The translations under genes and the position numbers were made by a program. Positions 40,253 to 49,211 of a DNA stretch of 64,000 bases are shown in pieces. The first letter of the stretch is position 1. Every line of letters starts with the position of its first letter. The notes beneath the pieces were generated by a model that saw only the letters and a program-made list of their open reading frames with translations, did no database searches and had not been told where the DNA came from. Origin of the DNA: Candidatus Brockarchaeota archaeon. GTDB taxonomy: Archaea; Thermoproteota; EX4484-205; JAAOZP01. The stretch lies in assembly GCA_017601225.1 (NCBI GenBank), contig JAFNIX010000007.1, forward strand, positions 49,291 through 113,290. The letters are read 5' to 3'.

Positions 40253-41797
40253 CTACTGTGACTCAAGCCTCTTTAGTTCCTTGAAATCCTCCCTGAGGGC
40301 TTCGTAGAGCCTCTTGTATATCCTGTAGAGCTGCCTGTATTTTGAAGCTGCTTCTTGAACAGGCTTAATCGTCTCGCTGCTCGTCAACCATTCGTTTATA
40401 ACCTCGTACCCCTTAAGAGTCCCGGTTCCAACTCCTGCAAGAAGGGCGTCGCCGTAGGGTGCGCCTATGCTTGCAGCCAAGTATTCCACATCCCTGTTTA
40501 AAACGTCTGTTATAATCCTCCTCCAGACTCTCGACCTTGCCCCACCGTTGACGAGTATCGCCCTCCTCAGAGGGATACCTGTTTCCACAGCTGTTTCAAC
40601 GCAGTATCTTATGGCGTACGCGATGCCCTCCAGAATAGACCTGTACATGTGGGCCTTAGTATGGTTCAGCTTTAAGCCGAAGAAAACCCCTCTGACATAC
40701 TCGTCCCACCACGGGGCTCTCTCTCCAACCATCATGTGGGGTAGAAATATCAACCCGTCGGAGCCAGCGGGAACCCTTTCAGCCTCCATGTCCAAGATGC
40801 TGTAGGCGCTTAAACCAGTCTCCTTTGCAAGCATGCTTTCAACGCTTCCAAGATTATCCCTGAACCACCTGATCGCGTAGCCCGCGGTTATGATTCCGGC
40901 GAAAGAATAGAACTTCCTATCGTCGTAAGCCACATGGGAGTAGTTTATGAGCTTCGGGGAGAACCTGGGCTCATCCTGGATGAAACCGTTGCAGACAGAG
41001 GTGCCGAGCATCATCGCGAGCTCGCCGTCGCCGAGCGTGCCAACGCCTAGGGCAGACATGGGTGCGTCTATCCCTCCGGTGCAGACAGGAGTACCCTTAG
41101 CGAGGCCGCTTAGCTCAGCGCCCTGGGAAGTAACCTCGCCGACAACATCCTTAGACATGCTTATCTTCTCCGGGAAAAAGCTCCTAGGTATCCCCAGGTC
41201 TCTCATCAGCTCCTCGGCGAACCTTCTCTCCTTAGGGTTGAAAATCCCACCGTAGTTTCCTATTGAAGAATAGTCAACCGATATTTCCCCAGTTAGCCTA
41301 TATATGCAGTAGGCGTTGGGCGTGACCAGCTGGTGGATCCTGCTCCAGACCTGCGGCTCATTCCTCTTTATCCAGAGCATCTTAGTATAACCGTAGTATG
41401 GGTCTATCGTGTTGCAGGTTTCTTTGAAAACCCTTTCCTCCCCTATGTTCTCCCTGACCCACCTGCACTCCTCAGTCGCCCTCCTGTCAGCCCATATTAA
41501 GCATGGTCTAAGAGGATTCATCTCCCTGTCGCACGGTATGCCTGAGCCGCCGTAGAGGCTGCTAACACAGTACCCGGCTATGTCACGCGGGTCGATAGAC
41601 GCCTTCTTCACAACCTCCTTAATGGTCTGGCATAATGCTTGAAACCATACGTCGGGCCACTGTTCAGCCCAGCCTGTTTTAAGAGTTATAACGCCGTACT
41701 CGGCTGTTGAGCTAGCAACCTCCCTGCCCTCCGCGTCGACAAGTATTGTCTTCGTCGCAGAAGTCCCTATGTCTGAACCGAGGAGGAATCCTCCCAA
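40253..41797 (-). CDS. FGGY-family carbohydrate kinase
   Basis: About 514 residues. GSDIGTSATKTILVDAEG is the phosphate-1 motif, VCTGGIDAPMSALGVG and ILVNGGARSRVWRRIITDVLN are FGGY ATP-binding signatures, and EGIAYAIRYCVE lies between. It is closest in look to xylulokinase/fuculokinase types. The TTG at 41797 is preferred to one at 41830, because a TATA-like atttaaaag lies at 41832-41840. It probably phosphorylates the ketose (L-fuculose, L-rhamnulose or D-xylulose) before the class II aldolase; the substrate is inferred from context. Confidence 0.85.
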   Translation of the reverse strand: MGGFLLGSDIGTSATKTILVDAEGREVASSTAEYGVITLKTGWAEQWPDVWFQALCQTIKEVVKKASIDPRDIAGYCVSSLYGGSGIPCDREMNPLRPCLIWADRRATEECRWVRENIGEERVFKETCNTIDPYYGYTKMLWIKRNEPQVWSRIHQLVTPNAYCIYRLTGEISVDYSSIGNYGGIFNPKERRFAEELMRDLGIPRSFFPEKISMSKDVVGEVTSQGAELSGLAKGTPVCTGGIDAPMSALGVGTLGDGELAMMLGTSVCNGFIQDEPRFSPKLINYSHVAYDDRKFYSFAGIITAGYAIRWFRDNLGSVESMLAKETGLSAYSILDMEAERVPAGSDGLIFLPHMMVGERAPWWDEYVRGVFFGLKLNHTKAHMYRSILEGIAYAIRYCVETAVETGIPLRRAILVNGGARSRVWRRIITDVLNRDVEYLAASIGAPYGDALLAGVGTGTLKGYEVINEWLTSSETIKPVQEAASKYRQLYRIYKRLYEALREDFKELKRLESQ

Positions 41798-42132
41798 CCC
41801 TAACCCACCTTGACTAGAATGCGTTAACAACTTTTAAATCTATCGTGGAAAACACAGGCTTCTCTATCCCCATCCCTTTAAAATTTTTTTCTTTACGAAG
41901 TCGATTATTTCACTTGGTTCACGCTGCATCCATCGTCATTAAGGCTTAATGGGGCAGCGTTCATGTTGGACCACCCGGTCTTTTTAAAATAGTAAAAATA
42001 GGACATTAAAGATAGACGTGTATTGCGTATGGTCCCTGAGGTGAAGTCGTACCGTAAATAGCGCATGCTAGTTTTATAGGGGAAAGAAATTATAAAATTA
42101 AAAAAGATTTTTCATAGCGCATTATCCTCAGC
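41798..42132. other. Intergenic region between kinase and tes genes
   Basis: Holds the kinase promoter (TATA-like atttaaaag, minus strand, 41832-41840). The A/T-rich stretch just after the tes stop (about 42085-42115), read on the minus strand as T runs, could serve as the tes terminator. No gene is seen. Confidence 0.4.
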
Positions 42133-45100
42133 TTAATCAAGGAAGCCCTCGTACGTCTTCTTATATATTTCTCCGGATGCGAGCTTCTTAACGTCCCTCT
42201 TATACTTAGATCTATCGCCAACTGTTCCAGGCTTAAGCTTACTCCACTCTTCAAGGCTCACTGAGAACTCTTTCTGAACGTTATCCCTGTAGAGATCCGG
42301 AAGGACGTTGAAGGTGCAGAATGGTACTACGTTCGGCTCAGGCGTCACGTAGTGGACGCCGCAGTGCATAACCCTCTCAACATCATAGTTATATGGATCC
42401 ATAAAGTGCATCATTCCTAAATAATTAAATTTATAGTGGAATATGCTTAATGCGCCGTAGCTTCTTCTAAGGATTATGTTCGTCAGTATTTTTCCCAGGT
42501 TGAGGTCTTTCGGCTGTTTCTCCTTATCTATGAAGCCGTTAAGCCTACGGGCTAGTTCAAGCATCACCATGTACCTGTTCCTCCCCCTCTCCATCTCAAC
42601 AGTCTTCTGCCTCAAGTATTCCGAGAGGCCCTCTACGTCGACGAAGCTAGTTATCGGCACGAAATGGATACCGTCCTTAGACCTGTCGAGATAAACGTAG
42701 GTGGCCATTCCGCAGGCTGGGTGAATAGGCATGTGCCACCTCTCCTTACCCTTAGTCAGCTTCTCAAGGAACGTTGTCAAAACGAGTGTAAACGGGACGG
42801 GGTACCAGGCTTCCCTACTTATCTCGCCATCGGTCTGCTCCTCCAGGAGCTTTATCACCTCCGGGATGGTTATCCTATGCTTATCCCTCTCGCTCCTAGG
42901 CATCTGGCCGACGAGCGATACTGGTTGAAAGTTCACACCCCTGACAATATCGCTGTTAGCAGCGGCGAACCTCACTATCTTACCGAGCTCGTGAATATTC
43001 CAGCCGTTTATCACCGTGGGGACTAGGACGACGCTAGTCATACCCGCCTTACGGAAGTTTTCAAAAATATAGGGGATCTCCCAATGGTTCTTCACGTTTA
43101 TCCTCGGGTCTAAGCCGTCGAAGCTCAGGTAGACAGTGTTCACACCCGCCTCCCTAAGCCTCCTGGCGAGCTCAACACCGCCTTCAAGCGCGAAGAAAAC
43201 ACCGTGAGTGTTAAGCTGAATATGCGTGAAGCCCTCCTCCCTCGTTATCCTAATAATGTCGACGAGGTCATCCCTCACCAAAGGCTCGCCGCCAGTGAGC
43301 TGAATAGCCTTAGAACCATAAGGATACTGCTTCCTAAGATGCTTCATCATCATTCTATATTGTTCCAATGTGGGCTCGTACACGTATCCCGATCTTTCAG
43401 CGAAGAAAAAGCAGTTACTCAGCAGAAAACCGTCTGACGCTACGAACGAATGACTCTCGTTTCCCACTTCCAAATCATACACATAACCAGCGTAATATTC
43501 TTCCTCTACAGATTCCACTGTATCGAGATAGAAGTCGCCATACCTCACTACTTTAGCTTCTTTCCTCTCCCCGATATCTCCAAGCCTCTTTACATGACCA
43601 TGCCTAAGCTTAAGTAAATCGACCAGTTTAACCAGATCCTTCCCAGCAATGTAAATCTTGTAAAGATCATGTTTAGCACCTTTCATCTTCTCTTTGCTCA
43701 CCCTGTGAACCCTAGCGAATATTCCGAACGAAGCCAGAAGGAAGAGAATGTCTCTAATAAGGCCTTTAGAAACACTAGCATAACCGACACTTAGATGCCT
43801 GGTTCCTTTGACGACGTATCCGTCTCCATTGAATAAACCGCTCAATAGAGCCACCTTAGACTCTAATGGGAAGTTCAGGAAGCCTCTTGGAAGCCTCTTG
43901 TTTGCTGACTTTTCAGGTATTTTAAACACATGCTTAAAAACGAGCCTTATCAACTTGCTTCCGACAACAAGTTGCTTCGCTTTTCCTTCATGTATAAGAA
44001 AACTGTAGGGTAATCCAAGTTTTTCAAGAATGTTAACAAGCTCTTCCTCCACATCCTTCTGGCCAACAGTTATTCTAATATCCTTGCTAGTATAATTACC
44101 GTCTGATATGAAATAACCTATGAGCGTAGCCATTTCAGGAGTTATTTCCAATCTGGGAGAAACCTCGTGTCTGGTAGCGTCTCTTCCCAGCCTATACTCG
44201 CCGGGAGGATATAACTCATAGAAGTGTTTTAACGGCATTGAACCATTAGTCTTCCAACTGTAAACTACGTTCCCATATCTTCTCCTCAACACGAGGACAT
44301 TAATATTCTCCAAACCTCTAACGTAAACCTTCTCTTTGTCCTCTTCTGGAAGTGTTTGAAACTCTTCCAAAAGGTTGATCTCCCTGAAATCACCATCGCT
44401 ACTAAAATTCCAAAGCAAGACGAGCATGTCTTTTTCAGTAAGCTCCTCGGCTCGTTTTTTCTTTATTTCACCATCCTCATTGACAAAGACCATGTGTTCA
44501 GGCGTTAACCTGACTTCACGCCCAGTTCTTGTCTTAACCTTTAAGACCCTGCCCTCGTATTTTCTTCGAAATATTTTTGCAACCCTCGCCCACTCCGCCC
44601 TCCCCCTGTCAAAACTTAAAACATACAGATCCTCCGGAATAGCGTAGTCTCCAGCGAACCCTCCAGTCTCAACCCTATGGTCGAATGCAAGGTTCTTTGA
44701 AACATCTTCAAAGCTTTTAAGACCCATTTCTCCACCAGTCTTGAAAAGAGTTTCCTCATCCCCTGGGAGACAATACCAGCATGAAAAGTTACACCTGTTC
44801 GTCACGACAACGTTTGCGAGAGCCGTCTGAGTGGTGTGGATGGAGCATATGCCGCATGAGAACGGGCATGGGTTTTCAAGCTGCTTGTAGGCGTACTTGA
44901 CCCTGGTGGGTGGGGCCTCATACCTCATCGCCCTCCTGTACATCGCCGCATCACCCCAGTAAAGGTCCTCAACCTCACCGTGCTCGGGACACTTCTTCCT
45001 AATCCAGATTTTACCATCCTTCTCGTAAACCAGAGCGGGGAGAAGCCTGTAGCACTCTGGGCAGACTGAAAGCGTGTCCTTAACATGCTCCTCGCCCTCC

Positions 45101-45192
45101 TTCAGAACAGGCTTCGGACCGCCCACCATTATCCTGCGGCCAGCCACCTGAATCATTCTCTCTTTAAGCTCTGCTGCATCCTGCTGAACCAT
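42133..45192 (-). CDS. tes: Tetraether lipid synthase Tes (radical SAM) containing an intein
   Basis: 1019 codons; 566 residues after removal of a 453-residue intein (residues 141-593). Tes joins archaeol tails into GDGT-type tetraether lipids through C-C bond formation. Visible: N-terminal zinc-finger-like CPEC (44-47) and CPEHGE, an extra cysteine motif NPCPFSCGICSIH (109-116), then TNRCNFSCWY|C, whose third radical SAM cysteine is restored only after splicing, GGEPLVRDD, and C-terminal CGVHYV/PFCTFN. It has its own promoter with a TATA-like ttttataac at about 45221-45230. The Tes call rests on the MJ0619-like arrangement of cysteines; a related radical SAM lipid enzyme is the alternative. 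Confidence 0.85.
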   Translation of the reverse strand: MVQQDAAELKERMIQVAGRRIMVGGPKPVLKEGEEHVKDTLSVCPECYRLLPALVYEKDGKIWIRKKCPEHGEVEDLYWGDAAMYRRAMRYEAPPTRVKYAYKQLENPCPFSCGICSIHTTQTALANVVVTNRCNFSCWYCLPGDEETLFKTGGEMGLKSFEDVSKNLAFDHRVETGGFAGDYAIPEDLYVLSFDRGRAEWARVAKIFRRKYEGRVLKVKTRTGREVRLTPEHMVFVNEDGEIKKKRAEELTEKDMLVLLWNFSSDGDFREINLLEEFQTLPEEDKEKVYVRGLENINVLVLRRRYGNVVYSWKTNGSMPLKHFYELYPPGEYRLGRDATRHEVSPRLEITPEMATLIGYFISDGNYTSKDIRITVGQKDVEEELVNILEKLGLPYSFLIHEGKAKQLVVGSKLIRLVFKHVFKIPEKSANKRLPRGFLNFPLESKVALLSGLFNGDGYVVKGTRHLSVGYASVSKGLIRDILFLLASFGIFARVHRVSKEKMKGAKHDLYKIYIAGKDLVKLVDLLKLRHGHVKRLGDIGERKEAKVVRYGDFYLDTVESVEEEYYAGYVYDLEVGNESHSFVASDGFLLSNCFFFAERSGYVYEPTLEQYRMMMKHLRKQYPYGSKAIQLTGGEPLVRDDLVDIIRITREEGFTHIQLNTHGVFFALEGGVELARRLREAGVNTVYLSFDGLDPRINVKNHWEIPYIFENFRKAGMTSVVLVPTVINGWNIHELGKIVRFAAANSDIVRGVNFQPVSLVGQMPRSERDKHRITIPEVIKLLEEQTDGEISREAWYPVPFTLVLTTFLEKLTKGKERWHMPIHPACGMATYVYLDRSKDGIHFVPITSFVDVEGLSEYLRQKTVEMERGRNRYMVMLELARRLNGFIDKEKQPKDLNLGKILTNIILRRSYGALSIFHYKFNYLGMMHFMDPYNYDVERVMHCGVHYVTPEPNVVPFCTFNVLPDLYRDNVQKEFSVSLEEWSKLKPGTVGDRSKYKRDVKKLASGEIYKKTYEGFLD
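43414..44772 (-). mobile_element. Intein with LAGLIDADG homing endonuclease in tes
   Basis: Residues C141 to N593 of the tes product. Block A is CLPGDEETLF; block B contains REVRLTPEHMVFV with the TxxH pair; the endonuclease motifs are ATLIGYFISDGNY and LLSGLFNGDGYVV; block F is YYAGYVYDLEVGNESHSFVA; block G is FLLSN followed by extein Cys. The penultimate residue is Ser rather than the usual His, which can slow but does not always prevent splicing. The endonuclease core seems complete, so the element may still be mobile. Confidence 0.92.
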
Positions 45193-45290
45193 CAGGCTTC
45201 AACAGAAGGCTGAGGAAGAATGTTATAAAAGTTTCCCGCTTCAAGCCTGAAGGCTAAACATCGACTCGCGCCGAGCCAGGTTAGAAGCAT

Positions 45291-45306
45291 TTTAAACCGG
45301 TTTAAA
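45291..45306. repeat. 16-bp perfect palindrome
   Basis: TTTAAACCGGTTTAAA sits in the gap between tes and the THEP1 gene, outside the core tes promoter. The half-motif GGTTTAAA/TTTAAACC recurs in other gaps (for example 36069-36074 and 36096-36104), so it may be a general regulatory or chromatin site. Confidence 0.45.
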
Positions 45307-45419
45307 CCCTGTTAACCCGGCGAGCTCCATGGTTTTCGCGGCTTAGGCCGTAGTCAGCGGAACCCGTGTTTAAACACCTTTTTATCGGGAGAATTTGGCT
45401 TACTACTGTCAACAAACGC

Positions 45420-45953
45420 TCATGAGGACGGTAACAGTTTATCTAGAATTGTTTTCGGAAGTTGATTCCTGTTCTCAAGAGTAACGGTGAATGTTGAAAC
45501 CCCGCTGGATGAAATAATGCTCCTGCAGAAAGAGTTTTGAGAAGCCCTGTGGTGAATTGTTGCGACAACACTCCTCGGCGAGGAGAAAGCTTGAGAAACC
45601 GCTTTACGGAAGGACTCTGAGTAAAGCTCCATTGGGCCTATCTCATCTATGATAACCACCTCGTCGCATGCAACAGCATTCTGTATTGCTTTGACGCCGA
45701 CCCTCTCGATTTCAGCAACGCTTACAAAGTATTTCCCAACCCTTGGGCCGGAGTCATAGTTGACGCTCGCCATTAGGCCTTTCAAGCCGGTTTTCAAATC
45801 CTCAACAAGGAAGCCTGTTCTAACACCCTTCTCCCGGGTCTCGTAGGTTATCATGCCGCCCACGCTAACACCCCTCTCCCTAAGCATCTGGGCAAGCTTT
45901 GAGACAAGCGTCGTCTTACCGATCCCGGGCCTCCCCGTCACGAGGATCTTCAA
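45420..45953 (-). CDS. THEP1-type nucleoside-triphosphatase
   Basis: 177 residues. Walker A VTGRPGIGKTTLVSKL, then GGMITYETREKGVRTGFLVEDL and Walker B VVIIDEIGPMELYS, which together define the THEP1/DUF265 family of archaeal NTPases that hydrolyse ATP, GTP and other NTPs. The TTG start overlaps the TGA of the upstream phosphoesterase gene (TTGA). It is the last gene of the pilus ATPase/prepilin peptidase operon; any role in pili is inference. Confidence 0.9.
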   Translation of the reverse strand: MKILVTGRPGIGKTTLVSKLAQMLRERGVSVGGMITYETREKGVRTGFLVEDLKTGLKGLMASVNYDSGPRVGKYFVSVAEIERVGVKAIQNAVACDEVVIIDEIGPMELYSESFRKAVSQAFSSPRSVVATIHHRASQNSFCRSIISSSGVSTFTVTLENRNQLPKTILDKLLPSS

Positions 45954-46591
45954 AGCTCTATGAGCATCCCCCTGGGCCCAGGGTTGACGACAAGGGTTCC
46001 ACCAATCCTTTCAGACAAGCCCGCCCGCTCGTGAACATGGCCGCATAAGCATGCTAGCGGAGCCTCCTCCTCGATAAACCTTCTCAGCTCAACTGAGCCG
46101 ATGTGCTCACCCATGGAAGTAAGGTCTAAAGAGGTGTTGAAAGGGGGAGTGTGGGAAAGCAGGATAAGCCTATCAAGCCCCTTGAAGCCTGAGAGAACCC
46201 GTTTAAACTCCTCCTCGCCGATTTCAAACGGGGTGTTGAATGGTGTTGGGAGACTACCGCCAACGCCGGCGAACGTGAAGCCTTTGAAAACCATCCTCCT
46301 AGCATGCAGGGAAACGATGCCCCTGACAGAGGCCTTCTCCTCCAGCTCGTCAGGAGTCTCATTGTTACCGGGTATTGCGAGAACATTATCGTTTAAAGAC
46401 CTAAGCTTCTCCAGGGCAGCGTCCAAGCCCTTGCCGTAAACCGTTAGATCACCCAGGAAGACCGCGAGGTCGGCATGCCTAGAGGTTTTCAACGCTTCCT
46501 CAAGCAGTTGCAGCCTGAGATGAATATCCGAGCATGCGAACACCTTCAACACGGGGTTCAACCGGGTGGCGAAGTTTTTATGTTTTTTCAA
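45950..46591 (-). CDS. Calcineurin-like metallophosphoesterase
   Basis: 213 residues with the metal-site series: FACSDIHLRLQ (D-x-H), VFLGDLTVYG (GD), IPGNNETPDE (GNxE in place of GNH), LLSHTPP and CGHVHERAG. The YfcE/MJ0936-like small class acts on phosphodiesters. It lies between the prepilin peptidase (4 nt gap) and THEP1 genes, in the same operon. The GNNE variant may alter substrate preference. Confidence 0.87.
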   Translation of the reverse strand: MKKHKNFATRLNPVLKVFACSDIHLRLQLLEEALKTSRHADLAVFLGDLTVYGKGLDAALEKLRSLNDNVLAIPGNNETPDELEEKASVRGIVSLHARRMVFKGFTFAGVGGSLPTPFNTPFEIGEEEFKRVLSGFKGLDRLILLSHTPPFNTSLDLTSMGEHIGSVELRRFIEEEAPLACLCGHVHERAGLSERIGGTLVVNPGPRGMLIEL

Positions 46592-46595
46592 AAAA

Positions 46596-47363
46596 CTACT
46601 TTGCTAGGCGGCTCGCCACAAGGAGCGAGAGCGCTAGCAGAATATCGCCGTAGAAAAGCCGTATGACTAGGCCTAGGAGAAGCAGGACTTGCAGGGGCAT
46701 GAGGAAGCTTGCGAAAACATGCTCGTCAGGCTTGAAAACATGCTCAGCCTTCTCATCTATCTTTCTCGAGAAAACTATTCTTCTAACACCGCTCCTGCTC
46801 CTCCTTTCAGCGAGGAGGAACCTGCTGTTCTCAGCAAGGTATTGCGAGAACCTTACTTTCCTTAGGAGGAGAAGCGCCGCAACCCTTCTGAAAACGCTTT
46901 CCTTCTCTAAGTCTTTGAAAAGCTCAACCCCCCTGAGCTTAACCGAGAGGTTCCATAGGAGGTTAACCGGGAGGTATAGGACTGTGAGCATAAGCGCGTT
47001 GTTCATCGTTGAAAACGCTACTGGAAGCCTCCCCATGCTAAGATCCACCAGGAAGTCTGTGGGCGTGGAGGGGTACATTAGGCTCAGGCACATAAGCCCC
47101 TTTGCGTCAGCACCCCCGTAGACACCCCCGTAGTATAGGAGGATGAAGAGGCCCGACTGGAGGCCTGCGGAGAGAAGCCACCAGGCTGGGTCAACAGAAC
47201 CGTTTAAAACACCCGGAACGTTCAGGATTACTGCTGAAGCGAGGAAAACAATCCAGATCCGGTCGTCTATCTCCCTGCTCTTAACATCCTGTATTGCACC
47301 CATTGAGAAAAGCATTATGGAGACTATGCTGCGAGCATTTTCAAGCAAGGGCCAGTAGGACAA
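46596..47363 (-). CDS. Archaeal prepilin peptidase (A24 family, GxGD aspartyl protease)
   Basis: 255 residues with about six membrane helices. The catalytic Asp residues are in AIQDVKSREIDDRIW and YGGADAKGLM (GxGD-like GGAD). It cleaves class III signal peptides of pilins just before the hydrophobic helix. It follows the assembly ATPase gene after 1 nt. A non-membrane insert of about 50 residues (LFKDLEKESVFRRVAALLL..., then basic RSRSGVRRIVFSRK) lies before the last helices. Confidence 0.9.
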   Translation of the reverse strand: MSYWPLLENARSIVSIMLFSMGAIQDVKSREIDDRIWIVFLASAVILNVPGVLNGSVDPAWWLLSAGLQSGLFILLYYGGVYGGADAKGLMCLSLMYPSTPTDFLVDLSMGRLPVAFSTMNNALMLTVLYLPVNLLWNLSVKLRGVELFKDLEKESVFRRVAALLLLRKVRFSQYLAENSRFLLAERRSRSGVRRIVFSRKIDEKAEHVFKPDEHVFASFLMPLQVLLLLGLVIRLFYGDILLALSLLVASRLAK

Positions 47364-47364
47364 T

Positions 47365-49026
47365 TCACCTTAGTCTTGAAAGCACCTCAGCCCTCTTAAC
47401 GTGGAACTCCGTCACAACCCTGGCAACGTCCCTGAAGTGGGTCACATTATTATCCATCATCCATCTTATGACGCTCTCCCTAACCTGAAGCTCCCTAACA
47501 TACCAGTCTGGAGGCATGCCTATCTTCCTGCACACGTTTGGAAGGTGCACGGACCTGCTGAAGTCAACCTCGTGAACATCCTCCATCGGGTCCCAGTGTG
47601 AAATCGTAATCCTGTTCCCCTCAGGGTCAAGCTCCCAAACATGCCTAACCCTCCTGCCGAACGGTACCCCCGCCTTCTTAGGCAGGACAACCCTCTCCAC
47701 AAGGCACGCGACGTTCATAAGCGGAATATAGGACTCAGCGATGTTCATAGGCGGGCTCGTCATCCTCTTAATAGCGTAGTCAATGTTCTCAGCGTGAACA
47801 GTGCTTAAACCACCGTGGCCAGTAGCCATGGCCTGGAAAAGCACGAAGGCCTCAGCACCCCTAATCTCCCCGACGATCAGGTAGTCAGGCCTATATCTCA
47901 GAGAGGTTTTGACGAGGTCGAACATCGTTATCTCACCAATCTTAGAGGTTCCGAGACCGTAGCTCTCCCTGGTTACGAACTGGACCCAGTTGTCGTGCGG
48001 AATGTTGAGCTCAGCAGTCTCCTCGACAGTGACGATCTTTAAACCTGGCTTGAAAAGGTTTGTCAGAGCGTTGAGGAAAGAAGTTTTACCAGCGCCCGTT
48101 CCACCTATCACCATGACAGTCAGCCTGTTGTCAAGGATGAACCAGAAGTATGCTGCTAGAGAAGGGCTTATCGTCCCCAGCTTTATAAGGTCGACGATGC
48201 TGAAAGGCTCCTCCCTGAATTTCCTTATGGTGAAGGTTGAGCCGAATGTTGAAACCTCGTCCCCATACGTTGCAGCTAGCCTATGCCTGCCTGGGAGCAT
48301 AGCGTCGACAATCGGGAAGGCTGCACTAATATGCTTCCCGGCGAAGTGCGCCAGCTTAATGATGAAGTCGTTGAAATAACCCTTGTCCGCAATCCTAAGG
48401 TTCGAGGGGAGGCTCTCATACCTCCTGTGCCAAACGTAGACAGGCTTATCGATTCCGTCGCAGGAAATGTCCTCAACATTCTTATCCTCAACTATCGGGT
48501 TTATCGGCCCGTAGCCTATAAGGTCCCTCCTAATATAGTATTCAACCTTCCTCATGGATTCCTCGTTCAGAGAGCCCAGTATACTCCTATACTTCTTCAT
48601 GAGCCTGCGGGCCTCCTCCATAACGTAGCTCCTCGCCTCCACAGACATGTCTTCAGGGGGCTTAAGCTCCCTGCTCAAAATATCCTTAAGCCTGTTGAAA
48701 GCGTTCCTCTCAGTCTTATCCAGGGAAACCTCGTCGATGAAGTATCCTTTCTCACCACCCCTCCCCGGGATTGGAACAATCAGTATCCTGACGAAGGGCT
48801 CTTCAATCCAATACTCGTCAACAGGCTTAGCGTTAACCGGAACAGGCTCGAAAACATACTCGACGACCTCCTCCTCTTCCTCCTCCTTCTTCTTTTTCTT
48901 CTTCTCCTCCTTCACGGGCTTAGGCTTCTCCTCCTTCTTCTCAACCACCGTAGGCTTAGCCTCAACCCTGGCCTCAGCCACAGCAGGATTACCCTCCTTC
49001 TTCTCCCCGGGATCCGCAGAACCCAT
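47365..49026 (-). CDS. Type IV pilus assembly ATPase (TadA/FlaI/VirB11 family)
   Basis: About 553 residues from an ATG at 49026, preferred over a longer frame because a TATA-like ttataaaa lies 25-30 nt upstream. The first 70 residues are low-complexity charged (KKEEKPKPVKEEKKKKKKEE). The core shows LIGYGPINPIVEDKNVEDIS, Walker A VIGGTGAGKTSFLNAL, an Asp-box-like VTVEETAELNIPHDN, Walker B LIVGEIRGAEA and GHGGLSTVHAE. It powers pilin insertion and belongs with the prepilin peptidase downstream and the platform protein at 49919. Confidence 0.93.
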   Translation of the reverse strand: MGSADPGEKKEGNPAVAEARVEAKPTVVEKKEEKPKPVKEEKKKKKKEEEEEEVVEYVFEPVPVNAKPVDEYWIEEPFVRILIVPIPGRGGEKGYFIDEVSLDKTERNAFNRLKDILSRELKPPEDMSVEARSYVMEEARRLMKKYRSILGSLNEESMRKVEYYIRRDLIGYGPINPIVEDKNVEDISCDGIDKPVYVWHRRYESLPSNLRIADKGYFNDFIIKLAHFAGKHISAAFPIVDAMLPGRHRLAATYGDEVSTFGSTFTIRKFREEPFSIVDLIKLGTISPSLAAYFWFILDNRLTVMVIGGTGAGKTSFLNALTNLFKPGLKIVTVEETAELNIPHDNWVQFVTRESYGLGTSKIGEITMFDLVKTSLRYRPDYLIVGEIRGAEAFVLFQAMATGHGGLSTVHAENIDYAIKRMTSPPMNIAESYIPLMNVACLVERVVLPKKAGVPFGRRVRHVWELDPEGNRITISHWDPMEDVHEVDFSRSVHLPNVCRKIGMPPDWYVRELQVRESVIRWMMDNNVTHFRDVARVVTEFHVKRAEVLSRLR

Positions 49027-49211
49027 TTGGCTAAAGTATGAATAGGGGGGAGTTTTATAAAGTTTGTTAAACACTCTAACTTTCAAACCCCCCGCTTGTA
49101 AAGCGGGTAGCGAAATCCAGATGTTTAAACTTTTAACATCCAATATTAGGCCACGGCTAAAGGAACATGAGAAAAAATACGGGGTGGGGAGAGGGGGCTA
49201 GTCGAAACCAG

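Noticed and set aside
48880..48960. Lys/Glu-rich run in the pilus ATPase as a possible frameshift or repeat expansion
   Set aside because: The frame continues cleanly into the ATPase core; charged linkers are common in these proteins.
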